Below are positions 36,701 through 44,420 of a DNA stretch of 64,000 nucleotides, piece after piece. Each line of letters starts with the position of its first letter. Positions within the stretch are counted from its first letter, which is position 1. This stretch comes from Cololabis saira (taxonomy: Eukaryota > Chordata > Actinopteri > Beloniformes > Belonidae), in assembly GCF_033807715.1 (NCBI RefSeq), contig NC_084589.1:55506066-55570065 (forward strand), in the 5' to 3' direction. A program made the translations under genes and the position numbers. Under the pieces are notes generated by a model, which was not told the origin of the DNA, ran no database searches, and saw only the letters and a program-made list of their open reading frames with translations.

Positions 36701-39146
36701 AAACTCCGTGTCCTCTCTGTCCTGTCGGTCGGGCCCCCGTAGCACTCGCCCTGCTACATTGGCGCCCAACGTGGGGCCCGACAGGATGGAGGAGGGAGGC
36801 ACGGAGCGGGCCCTGGAGGCGCTGGCCCATGCCCTGGCGGACCTGGCAGCCGTGCTTCAGGGCCAGGGGAGCAGCAGCTCGCGGCGCTGGAAGCGCTGGT
36901 GGCACCGCAGCCGGCAGGGCGGGAGGCAGAGGCTGCGGGACCCGCGGAGCGACCCACCCCGGTGCCAGTGTAGCAGGGCGAGTGCTATGGGGGCCCGACC
37001 GATAGGACAGAGAGGACACGGAGTTTCAGTGCAAAAACCTCTTTATTGACCAGAACACCCAGGACACACGTGCTTCGGCTCCTTCACAGCAGACCAACCC
37101 CTTCTCCAGGAGCAGCCACACCTTATTAAGGCAGGCAGGGTAGAGAGGTTGATGGGACACACCTGTGACCCATCACCTGAGTGGCTGCTGCTCCTCCACC
37201 CTGCCACAAGAACATTGTCAACTTCAGGAACAAGAACACCGACCCAGCCCCCCTCTACATCAACGGCCAGAGAGTGGAAAGGGTCCACTCCTTACGGTTT
37301 CTTGGTCTCCTCATCTCTGAGAGCATCTCCTGGTCTGAGAACATCACCGCCATCACCAAAAAGGCTCAGCAGCGGCTGCTCTTCCTGAGAGTTCTATGGA
37401 GATACAAGCTGGACCCCAGCCTGCTGCTGACCTTCTACCTCTCATCCATCCAGAGCCTGCTTTACTGCATTACAGTCTGGTACGGCAGCTGCACTGCTGC
37501 GGACAGAGGAAGGCTGCAGAGGTGAAAGCAGCGCAGAGGATCATCGAATGCCCCCTCCCCCCCTCACGGACATTTACACCTCCCGCTGCCTCAGCAGAGC
37601 CACTAACATCATCAAAGACAGCTCCCACCCCGGCTCCGACCTGTTTGACCTTCAGGTAGACGCTACAGAGTCATCAGGTCAAAAACTAACAGACTTAAAA
37701 ACAGCTTTTCCCCCAAAGCCATAATCACCCTGAACAACATGTGAATGTCTTCGTTACTGTTTTTACCGTGCAAAACTTCTATCTGTGCAATAATCCACTA
37801 CATGTGTAACTATATACTATCATCTGTAAATAGAATCTTTGGTCTTCATTATTCAAATGCACCTTAACCTTTTTTATATTATTTATATTTCTTATATTCT
37901 TATATTTCTTATTGTTTGCACTATTATTTCTTATTTGTCTTGCACTGGAGAAGTGATGCTGCTTTCAATCTCACTGTACCAGGTACATTGACAATAAAGT
38001 ATTCTATTCTATTCTATTCTATTCTATTCTATTCTATTCTATTCTATTCTATTCTCAACAGATCAATGTCCACATGGTTCCAGGAACCATCTGTCCTCCT
38101 GCATCCAGCAACACCGTCCACCTGAGGAGAACTTCCTCCCTAAATGATGTTGCAACCTCAGCAGAAAGATGCCCCTGCTGGACAAACCGCTGAACTACAG
38201 TCACTCAGAAGAGACTCCAACACCCCCTTTATAATCTGCTGTGTTTCTGGAAACATCAACAACCATCTAAGAATGGCAGCAAAACAGAGAAATGTTCACT
38301 TTAAACATGTTACCATGGAAACGTTTCAGTCTCAGTTACGTTTTTCAGAAACATTTATGTAAAACTCACCTCACTGAGGAAGATCGTTGGGTATCTTTAA
38401 ACTCCCAAATTAAATCCTTTGATGCATCACTCTTCAAGGACACACAGCTGGGTCCAGGTCCAGGTCCAGGTCCAGGTCCAGGTCCAGGTCCAGGTCCAGG
38501 TCCAGGTCCAGGACCAGGTCCAGATTGTCTCCTGTAATAAAGGTGTTTGGTGACGTCAGGTCATGTTCTGGTCTCTGGAAAGATCCTAGACACAACTTTT
38601 ATTGTAATAGATGCTTTATAGATAAAACTGAACTGAAAATTATAAAGACGCATATTTTTAAAACAAAAATAATCATGTTACGATAAAAACATTTCAGTCT
38701 CTTTTACGCTTTTCAGAAACATTTATGTAAAACTCACCTCACTGAGGGAGATCGTTGGGTATCTTTAAAATGAATAATTAAATCCTTGGATCTGTCACTC
38801 TTCAAGGACACACAGCTGGGACCAGATCCAGGTCCAGGTCCAGGTCCAGGTCCAGGTCCAGGTTCAGGTTCAGATTCAGGTCCAGGTCCAGGTTCAGATT
38901 CAGGTTCAGATTCAGGTTCAGATTCAGGTCCAGGTCCAGGTCCAGGTCCAGGTCCAGGTCCAGGTCCAGGTCCAGGTCCAGGTCTCCTGTAATAAAGGTG
39001 TTTGGTGATGTGAGGGCTGAACTCTGACGTGCAGAAGAGTCATGGACAGTTAGATCATCTCACCTCTCTTCTTCTCTCCCAGGTTTTCCCCTCGGGGAGG
39101 TTCTGGAGGGAAGGACTCCCTCCTCTCTGCTCTGACCCAGACCCAT
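27227..39146 (-). CDS. NLR-family receptor: FISNA-NACHT-LRR-B30.2 (fish NLRC3/NLRP12-like), 10 exons
   Basis: A minus-strand gene assembled from splice signals and frame: exons 39146-39064, 38986-38738, 38531-38370, 35807-35729, 35004-34809, 33263-31490, 30735-30562, 30350-30180, 27915-27869, 27765-27227. Lengths 83, 249, 162, 79, 196, 1774, 174, 171, 47 and 539 nt sum to 3474, giving 1157 codons plus TAG, and every junction codon is in phase. Order: N-terminal [12 protein letters not shown] linker exons, an acidic [11 protein letters not shown] exon, FISNA, NACHT ATPase (Walker A GVAGIGKT at about residue 354, Walker B FIFDGLDE at about 425), two LRR exons, and a PRY-SPRY domain. Fish NLRs of this type are cytosolic pattern sensors that oligomerise on activation; ligand unknown. 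No death-fold domain is seen. Only two LRRs is low for the family. It could be functional; expression is not shown. Confidence 0.85.
27869..27915 (-). CDS. NLR exon 9: short linker
   Basis: 47 nt between CTTCCAG|GGTGGAG and GGAGGT|GTAAGT. It encodes [15 protein letters not shown], the standard linker between the last LRR and the B30.2 domain of fish NLRs. Its last T joins AT of exon 10 to give Tyr. Confidence 0.82.
28071..29735 (-). repeat. ~39-bp minisatellite with variable poly-C runs, NLR intron 8
   Basis: About 42 tandem copies of TGTTGGACACTCCTGTATCC + ACTACAC + C(6-16) + ATCACC. Variants are TCCCGTATCC for TCCTGTATCC and CACCCG for CACCTG. The C-run length changes the unit from about 38 to 47 bp, shifting frames. 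Long Pro/His/Thr open frames here are artefacts. In transcript sense (minus strand) each unit has a G-run. Confidence 0.95.
29818..30190 (-). repeat. 15-bp minisatellite made of reiterated splice donors, NLR intron 8
   Basis: About 25 tandem units which on the minus strand read GTAGGACACTCTCAG, starting at the exon 8 donor. Some units are 10 bp (GTAGGACACTCAG forms). The unit equals the last 11 nt of exon 8 plus GTAG, so it arose by duplicating the boundary itself. Confidence 0.9.
30180..30350 (-). CDS. NLR exon 8: second leucine-rich repeat
   Basis: 171 nt; acceptor GTCTGCAG|GCTGTC, donor CTCTCAG|GTAGGA. It encodes [32 protein letters not shown] and WRLDTLR. The donor is the first of a long series: the intron begins with about 25 tandem 15-bp copies of the exon-intron boundary (29818-30190). 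Reading past the donor meets TAG at once, so use of any later donor would truncate the protein before B30.2. Confidence 0.85.
30562..30735 (-). CDS. NLR exon 7: leucine-rich repeat
   Basis: 174 nt, the usual size of one ribonuclease-inhibitor-type LRR exon. Acceptor GTCTGCAG|ACTGAG, donor CTCTCAG|GTCAGG. It encodes [30 protein letters not shown], with the LxxLxLxxNxL pattern. Phase matches exons 6 and 8. Confidence 0.88.
30736..31489 (-). other. NLR intron 6; no additional LRR exon seen
   Basis: I looked for a further ~174-nt LRR exon and found none. The middle part (31090-31330) is AT-rich, ending in an A-rich (AATAAAAAATAAAAAATTAA) stretch, with TTCTGCCCCCCCCCTACCCT after it, suggesting an old insertion. 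Confidence 0.55.
31490..33263 (-). CDS. NLR exon 6: FISNA and NACHT domains
   Basis: The large central exon, 1774 nt, bounded by TTTATTTAG|AGACAG and GTTGT|GTAAGT. FISNA, the fish-specific NACHT-associated region, covers the first ~75 residues ([24 protein letters not shown]). Then comes [10 protein letters not shown] and the NACHT nucleotide-binding ATPase: Walker A GVAGIGKT, Walker [11 protein letters not shown], sensor region [15 protein letters not shown], the NACHT-associated helices with [15 protein letters not shown], and a C-terminal helical part to KASKKVV. No stop or frameshift. The domain would bind ATP and drive oligomerisation. It is the strongest single coding call in the window. 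Confidence 0.93.
33420..34510 (+). mobile_element. Non-autonomous hAT element in NLR intron 5
   Basis: Ends CAGAGGTGGAAAAAGTACAA and GTTACTTTACACCACTG form imperfect inverted termini of a common fish hAT family full of AAGTAAAAGTAC words. An 8-bp duplication AATCAGAG flanks it exactly (33412-33419 and 34511-34518). The interior is split by a second MITE at 33971-34302. Confidence 0.9.
33971..34302 (+). mobile_element. GCGTAGG-family MITE with 27-bp perfect TIRs, nested in the hAT
   Basis: Begins GGCTGATTTATGGTTCCGCG and ends with the exact inverse, CGCGGAACCATAAATCAGCC; the match is 27 bp (33971-33997 against 34276-34302). Inside are repeated TACCCTACGGCG / CGCCGTAGG palindromic words. Other partial copies lie at about 6308-6372, 42415-42575, 49661-49787, 53757-53815 and 57898-58200. 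No coding capacity. TSD not resolved. Confidence 0.8.
34809..35004 (-). CDS. NLR exon 5 (acidic/helical N-terminal exon)
   Basis: Acceptor GTTCCAG|CTGCTGG, donor GAGCA|GTAAGA; 196 nt. It encodes [20 protein letters not shown], then an acidic run ([15 protein letters not shown]), then [20 protein letters not shown]. It is predicted helical and precedes the FISNA domain in this receptor family. Its terminal A joins AG of exon 6 to form Lys. Confidence 0.8.
35037..35700 (-). repeat. 63-bp minisatellite, NLR intron 4
   Basis: About 10.5 tandem units of 63 bp containing GGACAGACTGACAGTCCACT and GGTCTCCAGAGACCAGCATG. Units come in two types, GGAGACAAACATCAGG and GCAGATGGACATCAGG, grouped in blocks. 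63 is a multiple of three, which explains the 200-400 codon open frames on both strands. Confidence 0.93.
35729..35807 (-). CDS. NLR exon 4 (short linker exon)
   Basis: Acceptor TTCCTCCACAG|AGTGGACC, donor TTTCAG|GTCTGT; 79 nt = 1+78. It encodes [20 protein letters not shown] followed by LDSVFQ, a segment I recognise from fish NLR N-termini directly before the LLED exon. The donor is weak but gives the phase-0 junction needed. A degenerate stretch just upstream on the minus strand (about 35860-35935, [13 protein letters not shown]) may be a dead copy of the SCVSLKSD exon near the LINE insertion. Confidence 0.7.
35960..38054 (+). mobile_element. CR1/Rex1-like LINE, 5'-truncated, in NLR intron 3
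   Basis: A plus-strand non-LTR retrotransposon, antisense to the NLR. RT motifs: [52 protein letters not shown], catalytic [12 protein letters not shown], then after an insertion [63 protein letters not shown], and a C-terminal [18 protein letters not shown] in a shifted frame near 37660. It ends in an (ATTCT)n tail at 37989-38054. The left boundary is approximate. Stops and shifts make it inactive, and a mini-LTR element interrupts it at 36521-37208. Confidence 0.8.
36521..37208 (+). mobile_element. Mini-LTR element with inverted LTRs, inserted in the LINE
   Basis: 688 bp flanked by the 5-bp duplication AGAAC (36516-36520 and 37209-37213). The left LTR is 36521-36758 (TGTGGCAGGG..CTGCTACA, with AATAAA), followed by a primer-site-like TTGGCGCCCAACGTGGGGC. 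Then comes a short reading frame starting at ATG 36786 ([20 protein letters not shown]). The right LTR, 36969-37208, is in the opposite orientation. The two LTRs differ at many positions, so they are not products of one recent copy. The LINE reading frame resumes directly after the insertion. A related element with direct LTRs is at 61256. Confidence 0.85.
38370..38531 (-). CDS. NLR exon 3: duplicate of exon 2 with a shorter Pro-Gly tract
   Basis: Acceptor TTTATTACAG|GAGACA, donor as in exon 2; 162 nt in the same phase. It encodes RQSG, a Pro-Gly tract of about 25 residues, then [20 protein letters not shown] and DTQRSSSV. Exon and flanking intron sequence are duplicated as one unit. The two copies differ by 87 bp of hexanucleotide, all in multiples of three. 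Confidence 0.75.
38738..38986 (-). CDS. NLR exon 2: Pro-Gly tract plus SCVSLKSD motif
   Basis: Acceptor TTTATTACAG|GAGACC, donor GTGAG|GTGAGT; 249 nt (1+246+2). The first ~54 residues are a (Pro-Gly)n tract with some Ser/Asp replacements, encoded by a (CCAGGT)n-type hexanucleotide repeat. Then come [20 protein letters not shown] and DTQRSPSV. The SCVS(M/L)KSD segment is a known repeated N-terminal module of fish NLRs. Exon 3 is a duplicate. Confidence 0.75.
39064..39146 (-). CDS. NLR exon 1 (start codon)
   Basis: ATG at 39146-39144 opens [17 protein letters not shown], resembling the REEGVPPSKT-type first exon of fish NLRs. It ends in GAG|GTGAGA after 27 codons plus 2 nt, and the AG joins G of exon 2 to form Arg. 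The start is chosen because it gives the family-like N-terminus and correct phase. An upstream 5' UTR exon cannot be excluded. Confidence 0.7.
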
Positions 39147-39517
39147 GCTGCTGGATTCACATCAGCTCACACACACCTTCTACCTTCACCTGCAGAGGAA
39201 ACACACGTCATGGTAGATGTACAACGAGCAGCTCTGACTGATCTTCTCTTCAGCTTCATGTCCGACAGCAGTGAGGAAGCTGCTGCACTTCTACTATCCG
39301 ACCACTAGATGGAGTCATGGAGCTGCAGCTCAGCTCACACCCTCAACCCACATTTACACTCCATTTAATCACACGATTGCTCTTAGTTTCTGTCTCCAGG
39401 ACAAAAGATCATCATTGATTCTGAATTACTGAAACACCTTAGACCCTGTAAGTAAGAACAAACACAAAGGGCAGATGTTTATCCATTTTAGGAGTAAAAC
39501 TGTAGAACTCATTAGAC

Positions 39518-40410
39518 CAGTGGTCCCCAACCTTTTCTGTACCGCGGACCGGTTTAATGTCTGACAATATTTTCACGGCCCAATGTAAAGATGTAGCTGA
39601 TAAAAACTAAATAAAATGACCGGCATTAAAAACTGTGGTATTTTCGCTATAGTAGTAGTAATGATAATAATATTAATAATAATTAATAATAATAATAAAA
39701 AACATCATTTTTGAAGAAATAAAAGGAAATAATGGAAATTGTAAATTACCTATAATATCAGTGTTTCTATAAATGTGTTTTTATGTTTGTTTTCTCATTA
39801 ACGTTATTTAAAGCCAGGCTTTTATTTTATTGTTATATATTAAGTAGACCGATATTTAGTGCTTTTATTTTGAAGGCGTCTCACCGAGACCTCGTAAACA
39901 TCCGGCGCTTCGGACTTTAACGGTAAAAGTTTAACGGCAGTAGAAAGTTTGTCTGAAAGACTAAACTAGTATCAGGAATGCTGAAGTGGAGCCTAACTGA
40001 CACAAAAAGCACCTGCTGATCAGGATTTGTGCAAATTTTATACCGTATTTATGTCCAGCTTGAGTTTGGTCGCTCATGTATTGTGGTAGCTTTATTGCCA
40101 ACCGAGCGAGCAGCTGCGTCGGTCTGTATTTAAGTTAAACTTATATGAATGTAGAAAGACTAACTATTTTATTTTATTTTATTCCTTTATAGCTCTTACG
40201 GTGTGTTTGCAGTGTATTTACATCCAAGGAATAAAAACATTGTGAACCATCAGTTTGAGAGTCATCCATCATCAGTCGGGGATGCTACAGAAATTAATTT
40301 TTAATAAAAAAAAAAAATATATATTTTTTTTTTTTTTCTCTCTGTGCGGCCCGGTACCAAATGACCCACGGCCCGGTACCGGGCCGCGGCCCGGGGGTTG
40401 GGGACCACTG
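39518..40410 (+). mobile_element. Non-autonomous hAT element (CAGTGGTCC type)
   Basis: Begins CAGTGGTCCCCAACC and ends GGTTGGGGACCACTG, perfect inverted ends, followed on both sides by GCGG-CCGG rich subterminal repeats. An 8-bp duplication CATTAGAC flanks it (39510-39517 and 40411-40418). The interior is AT-rich and non-coding. It lies 370 bp upstream of the NLR start codon, so it may sit in the promoter region. Confidence 0.92.
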
Positions 40411-40519
40411 CATTAGACCACGACCTTAAATTAGCAAACTCAATAAAAGCATACAAGATATTATTCAAAACAAAGGTAATGGACACATTTATAGAAGCAG
40501 AATTAGAAAACAGAGAAGA

Positions 40520-40584
40520 ATGACACACGTGTGTGTGTGTGTGCGTGTGCGTGTGCGTGTGCGTGTGCGTGTGCGTGCGCGTGC

Positions 40585-40619
<35 letters not shown>

Positions 40620-40635
40620 TGTGTGCGTGTGCGTG

Positions 40636-40671
<36 letters not shown>

Positions 40672-40782
40672 TGTGTGCGTGTGCGTGTGCGTGTGCGTGT
40701 GCGTGTGCATGTGTGTGTGTGTGTGTGTGCGTGTGCGTGTGCGTGTGCGTGTGCGTGTGCGTGTGTGTGTGTGTATGTGCCC
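40520..40782 (+). repeat. (GTGTGC)n / (GTGC)n microsatellite
   Basis: Alternating purine-pyrimidine GTGTGC, GCGT and GTGTGT tracts of about 260 bp. Such alternation can adopt Z-DNA. All open frames here (VCVCVRVRVR type) are repeat artefacts. Confidence 0.95.
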
Positions 40783-41059
40783 TGCACTGCTTGATTCAAA
40801 TTTTAAATTGATATTCATTAACAGCAATACTGCTCAAAATTCTGATAATGAAACATGTACGAGCTCTTTATTTGAACATAGAAGTGGATCCTCCATAGAG
40901 ACGACTATTCAATGTAACATTCCGTTTCCCCACGATATGTTGTCAAAATCTACAAACTGCTCCTTTAATGTAATATATAGTATAATTATCATATAAGCGC
41001 TGGGAAAGTTCCACGATACTAAGCAGACACAGCCTATCCATGCTCTACAAGTCACAAGT
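40783..41059. other. Intergenic, nothing recognised
   Basis: AT-rich unique-looking sequence between the microsatellite and the solo LTR. Confidence 0.5.
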
Positions 41060-41425
41060 TGTAATGGGAAATTTTGGGATAACAATGTTTTTATTCTTTA
41101 ACACTAATGTACAAATCATTTTGGTATAACAATGTTTTTTGCTTTAACACTAATGCACAAATCCTGTTTTCAAGTGAACATTCCTTGGCGAGGTCATGCT
41201 CTTTGACACAGAGTCTAGCACGGTTGCCAGGGTGATATTTTGTCTAGTTGTCCTGGCATGGCCACTATAAGATAGCGTGTGCTTAAACATTGCTAGGGCA
41301 TTACTGGCTGACTGAGCGTCTGATCAGATCGGCACTGTGTGATCCTCCATTCATTGAATGTTTTTTCTTTTCATTAAAACTCCAGAAAGACGGCTGAGTG
41401 TGTCCTGACATCCATTTAGGGTATA
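41060..41425 (+). mobile_element. Solo LTR, diverged relative of the 12.1-kb ERV LTR
   Basis: Starts TGTAATGGGAAATTTTGG and shares in order with the ERV LTR: GAGGTCATG, TTTGACACAGAGTCTAGCAC, GGTTGCCAGGGTGAT, TTTTGTCTA, a CTATAAGATA TATA-like site, ATTCATTGAATG, CATTAAAAC and GTGTCCTGACAT. It also has a ~50-bp internal duplication (GGATAACAATGTTTTT.. / GGTATAACAATGTTTTTT..). No internal region follows. The right end is blurred (about 41410-41450) and the TSD was not identified. Confidence 0.8.
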
Positions 41426-41599
41426 CAGTACAACAGTACATACAGTACAAGATCAAATAATGTAATATGTAATCATTTAAAACATGCTATATGTGTACAT
41501 TTATGTAGAAAGAAAACCCTGAAATAATATTTTAATTATTTACTATGTTCACAAATGATATTAAATTAGCATAATAAGAGGTTATAGGTGGATTTTTCA

Positions 41600-41690
41600 A
41601 CTCTGTCAGCTTACATGTCAACTCCGTCAGGTGTAGAACCTGACGGAGTTGACGTCTGACGGAGTTGACGCTGACGGAGTCGACAAAAGG
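41600..41690. repeat. Cluster of TGACGGAGTTGAC words forming a hairpin
   Basis: GTCAACTCCGTCAGGT and ACCTGACGGAGTTGAC face each other over a short loop (about 41617-41655). They are followed by two more direct copies (CTGACGGAGTTGACG, CTGACGGAGTCGAC) and preceded by an inverted degenerate one. No mobile-element family recognised. Confidence 0.75.
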
Positions 41691-42414
41691 GCATGTATTT
41701 TCCCGCCAAAACATGTATTGTTCACTGCAGCTAGCTGGTTTTTCCTCAGTTGCCAGCTGTCTCAATAACCTTACTAATATAATGACTTGGATTTATGTAG
41801 CTCCTTCAAGGCACAGAGAGCTTTACAGAGACCATTATTCATTCATACACATTCTCACTGGTGGTGGTAGCTACGTTTGTAGCCACAGCTGCTACGTTTG
41901 TAGCCACAGCTGCCCTGGGGCAGACTGACAGAAGTGTGGCTGCCATATCGCGTCAAACGGCAAAATACCTTAATTCAATCCACTACTGTTAAAAACATTG
42001 GCCGGGTTTCCCAGATCCGACCTCTCTTAAGGATTTAAGAGAGGTTCAAAGAAGGTTTCAACTAAGAAGGGGCCCTTAGATACGGGTGTTTCTCAGATGA
42101 CTTCTTAACACCGCTCTTTAGTTTCGCTCTTTCAGAAGCTCTTTGGAGGAGCTGTCCGGTTCTGAAACCAAATCAATCGATGCCAGGCAAATCGATCACC
42201 GATCACTATCAGCGCATTTTCACACGCAGCACTGCTACCTAATGCACTAATTCCCTGCTGCCTGCGCGTTATGTGTGTTATAATGAAAAACTAAGTTGAT
42301 AAATATACTTCAATGACCCTTTTTCATGATGAAAACAAGACGGCAACTAAATAAGAAGTAGTCTTGGTAAGTAACGAGCCCGAGTCCCCCCGTGTCCCGC
42401 CACGGAGCTGCCGC
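41691..42414. other. Intergenic, no gene recognised
   Basis: Contains two copies of GCTACGTTTGTAGCCACAGC at about 41869-41910 and the phrase GGGTTTCCCAGATCCGACCT at 42005. No ORF with a known motif. Confidence 0.45.
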
Positions 42415-42738
42415 GTTATTGACGCAGCCCTACGCCGTAGCCTACTCCGTAGGGTACGCCGTAGCCTACTCCGTAGGGTACGCCGGAGTAGTAGTAATAC
42501 GGCGTACCCTACGGTGTTGCCGCGTCGCCGCGTCGCCGCGTACCCTACGGCGTAGGCTCTGTGTCGGTGTAATGCAGTAAACGGTGGTCAAGAGCAGAGA
42601 CCATTTATTTAATAAATAGCTTGGAGAACAGATGCTGGATCATCTGTAGTTCTGTAGTAAACAAAGGTCGCACGTCAGAGCAGATTTGTTGTTGTTTTGG
42701 CGCATAATGTGACGTTCGAAAACGCAAAACTCCATCAT
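42415..42738. mobile_element. Fragment shared with the 53.6-kb GACCCCG element, including a GCGTAGG-type core
   Basis: 42510-42738 matches 53757-53973 closely, from GCGTACCCTACGGCGTAGGC through TGGAGAACAGATGCTGGATC to TTCGAAAACGCAAAACTCC. It is preceded by extra CTACGCCGTAGCC repeats. The outer ends of the GACCCCG element are missing here. Confidence 0.7.
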
Positions 42739-42765
42739 TCGGCATCTTAATATTCAATATCATTC

Positions 42766-43772
42766 ATTATGGTAATGACACACAACTATATGTATCTGTT
42801 ACTGCAGATCATTTGAGCCAAAATGACCTCATTCAGTGCAGATATCTAGTATTGGATGGAAACTAACTTTTTACAGCTTGTTAGGATTTCATAAAATTGT
42901 TAAAGCTTAAAGAATTTAACACCTGCGGGCTCTCTCTTCATATTCAAAGTAACCTCGTATTGATTAAGACACGGAGCCCCCTCTGGTGATTCGGGTAGAC
43001 TAGATCAGATTGGAGGTTAAATACAATACAAATACGATTGTTGAAGAGGAGACAGTGGGGAAAAGCTGATTGCTTAGCTTTGGGGGGTCTGATCTGTGAT
43101 CTAGGCTTGACCCCCAGGGAAAGGAAATGTAGAGTTGGAAGTGACACGTTAAGGTGTCTTCCCCGTAGCTGGGTCCACCAATGAGATTCAGGTGTAAAGA
43201 ACACCCCCCTTTCTAGTATAAAAATGAACTGGATCGATGACCACGTGTGCATTTCTCTCCTACTCACCGAGGTCTGAGACAAATGAACTTCCGGCCGGAA
43301 AACCTTGTACTTTACAAATTAAAAGTTTGTATTAACCTGTGATTCTATTCCACTAGTTTTTCTTTTGGTTCACCAGACAAACGAACATGAATCTTTACAG
43401 CTGAATGAGGATAAAACAGAGATTCTTTTAGTTGGTCCGAGTCTCTGAGGAAACATATTCTCCCTTTGGTAACTCCTCTGTCAGTAAAACCTGGTGAACT
43501 TGTCAAAAACTTGGGTGTTATTTTAGATGCTGATCTTAACTTCCAGAGACACATAGCTAATGTTTCCAGGAACTGCCTTCTATCATCTCAGAAATATATC
43601 TAAAGATGCTTTCTGTCACAATCAGACTCTGAAAAGCTGCTTCATGATTTTATCTCCAGTAGATCAGATTATTGCACTTTTTGCAGGACTGATAAAGCAA
43701 GTGTTACATAAACTCCAGCTTATTCAAAATGCTGCAGCCAGAATTCTAACCAGAACCAGGAGGTTTGAACAC

Positions 43773-43783
<11 letters not shown>
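42766..43783 (+). pseudogene. L2-like LINE fragment (reverse transcriptase C-terminal part)
   Basis: Pieces of an L2-type RT: CATTCATTATGGTAATGACA at 42761 echoes the YADDTQLY region, then LQLNEDKTEILLVGPSL at about 43400, FYHLRNISKDAFCHNQ at about 43575, and LHKLQLIQNAAARILTRTRR at about 43705. Shifts and stops separate them. A segment at about 42880-43330 without RT similarity interrupts it. A sister copy at 49196-50830 holds the same pieces. The AACTGCCTTCTATCATCTCA stretch here (43570-43589) shows the uninterrupted site where a hAT sits in the sister copy. Confidence 0.75.
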
Positions 43784-43816
<33 letters not shown>

Positions 43817-43818
43817 CC

Positions 43819-43912
<94 letters not shown>

Positions 43913-43920
43913 ATAGATAG
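43778..43920 (+). repeat. (GTTA)n microsatellite, tail of a minus-strand LINE
   Basis: About 33 GTTA units. Because the adjacent DNA to the right is a minus-strand LINE 3' end, the repeat is best read as that LINE's (TAAC)n tail. The same junction occurs at 50829-50890. Confidence 0.85.
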
Positions 43921-44420
43921 TTTATTTGTCCACAAGTGTAGATTTGTCTTTTGTCTCATAATACAAAAACAACAGCAACAAACACTTAACATTTAAACGT
44001 AAAAACATCTTAGTGGCAGAAAAGGAGGAACAACAAGGACATGTAAATAAAAGACAGGTTTATCTACGAGACGTCCCTCATTCAGAGACTTAATGGCGTT
44101 ATTGGGAATGAATGAGTTTTTAAATATGTTACGTTAGTCTTTGGTCCACGGTACCGTCTACCTGAGGGAAGTATTTAAACATTTAAACTCATTTAAACAT
44201 TTAAACTCTGCAGAGGTTGAATAGATCATTTAGTATCCTAGCAGCTTTGTTTCCAATCACTTCCTTATAAATACCACTTAAGTTTCTCTGTGTCTTTCCT
44301 ATTGTTTTTGAGGCTAGATTCACTATTCTTTGTACTTTTCATCTATTTTTTGTGTTAATGTTGCCGTACCACATGTTAAAGGTTCAGATTCCCTCTATGA
44401 GTTTCTTATAAAGTCTCCAG
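43921..44420 (-). pseudogene. CR1/Rex1-like LINE 3' end (minus strand)
   Basis: Read on the minus strand, the pieces resemble the C-terminus of a LINE RT: an MWYGN-like phrase (about 44370), RIVNLASKTIG, NLSGIYKEVI, KAARILNDL, then a degenerate GRRYR-like stretch (about 44150) and FKNSFIPN (about 44110). Several frame breaks. Copies also lie at about 48062-48510 and, shorter, 50891-51010. Confidence 0.65.

Larger units (their letters stand above)
38055..39030 (-). repeat. Tandem duplication of an NLR exon with flanking intron
   Basis: The segment from TCTTTTACG/CAGTTACG.. AGAAACATTTATGTAAAACT through the exon to AATAAAGGTGTTTGGTGA occurs twice (about 38335-38555 and 38700-39010). The hexanucleotide tracts (38449-38525 and 38826-38984) lie inside the exons. 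The gap between the copies has no further gene signal. Confidence 0.75.

Noticed and set aside
40503..40996. Cys/Val/Arg and His/Thr rich frames
   Set aside because: GTGTGC microsatellite.
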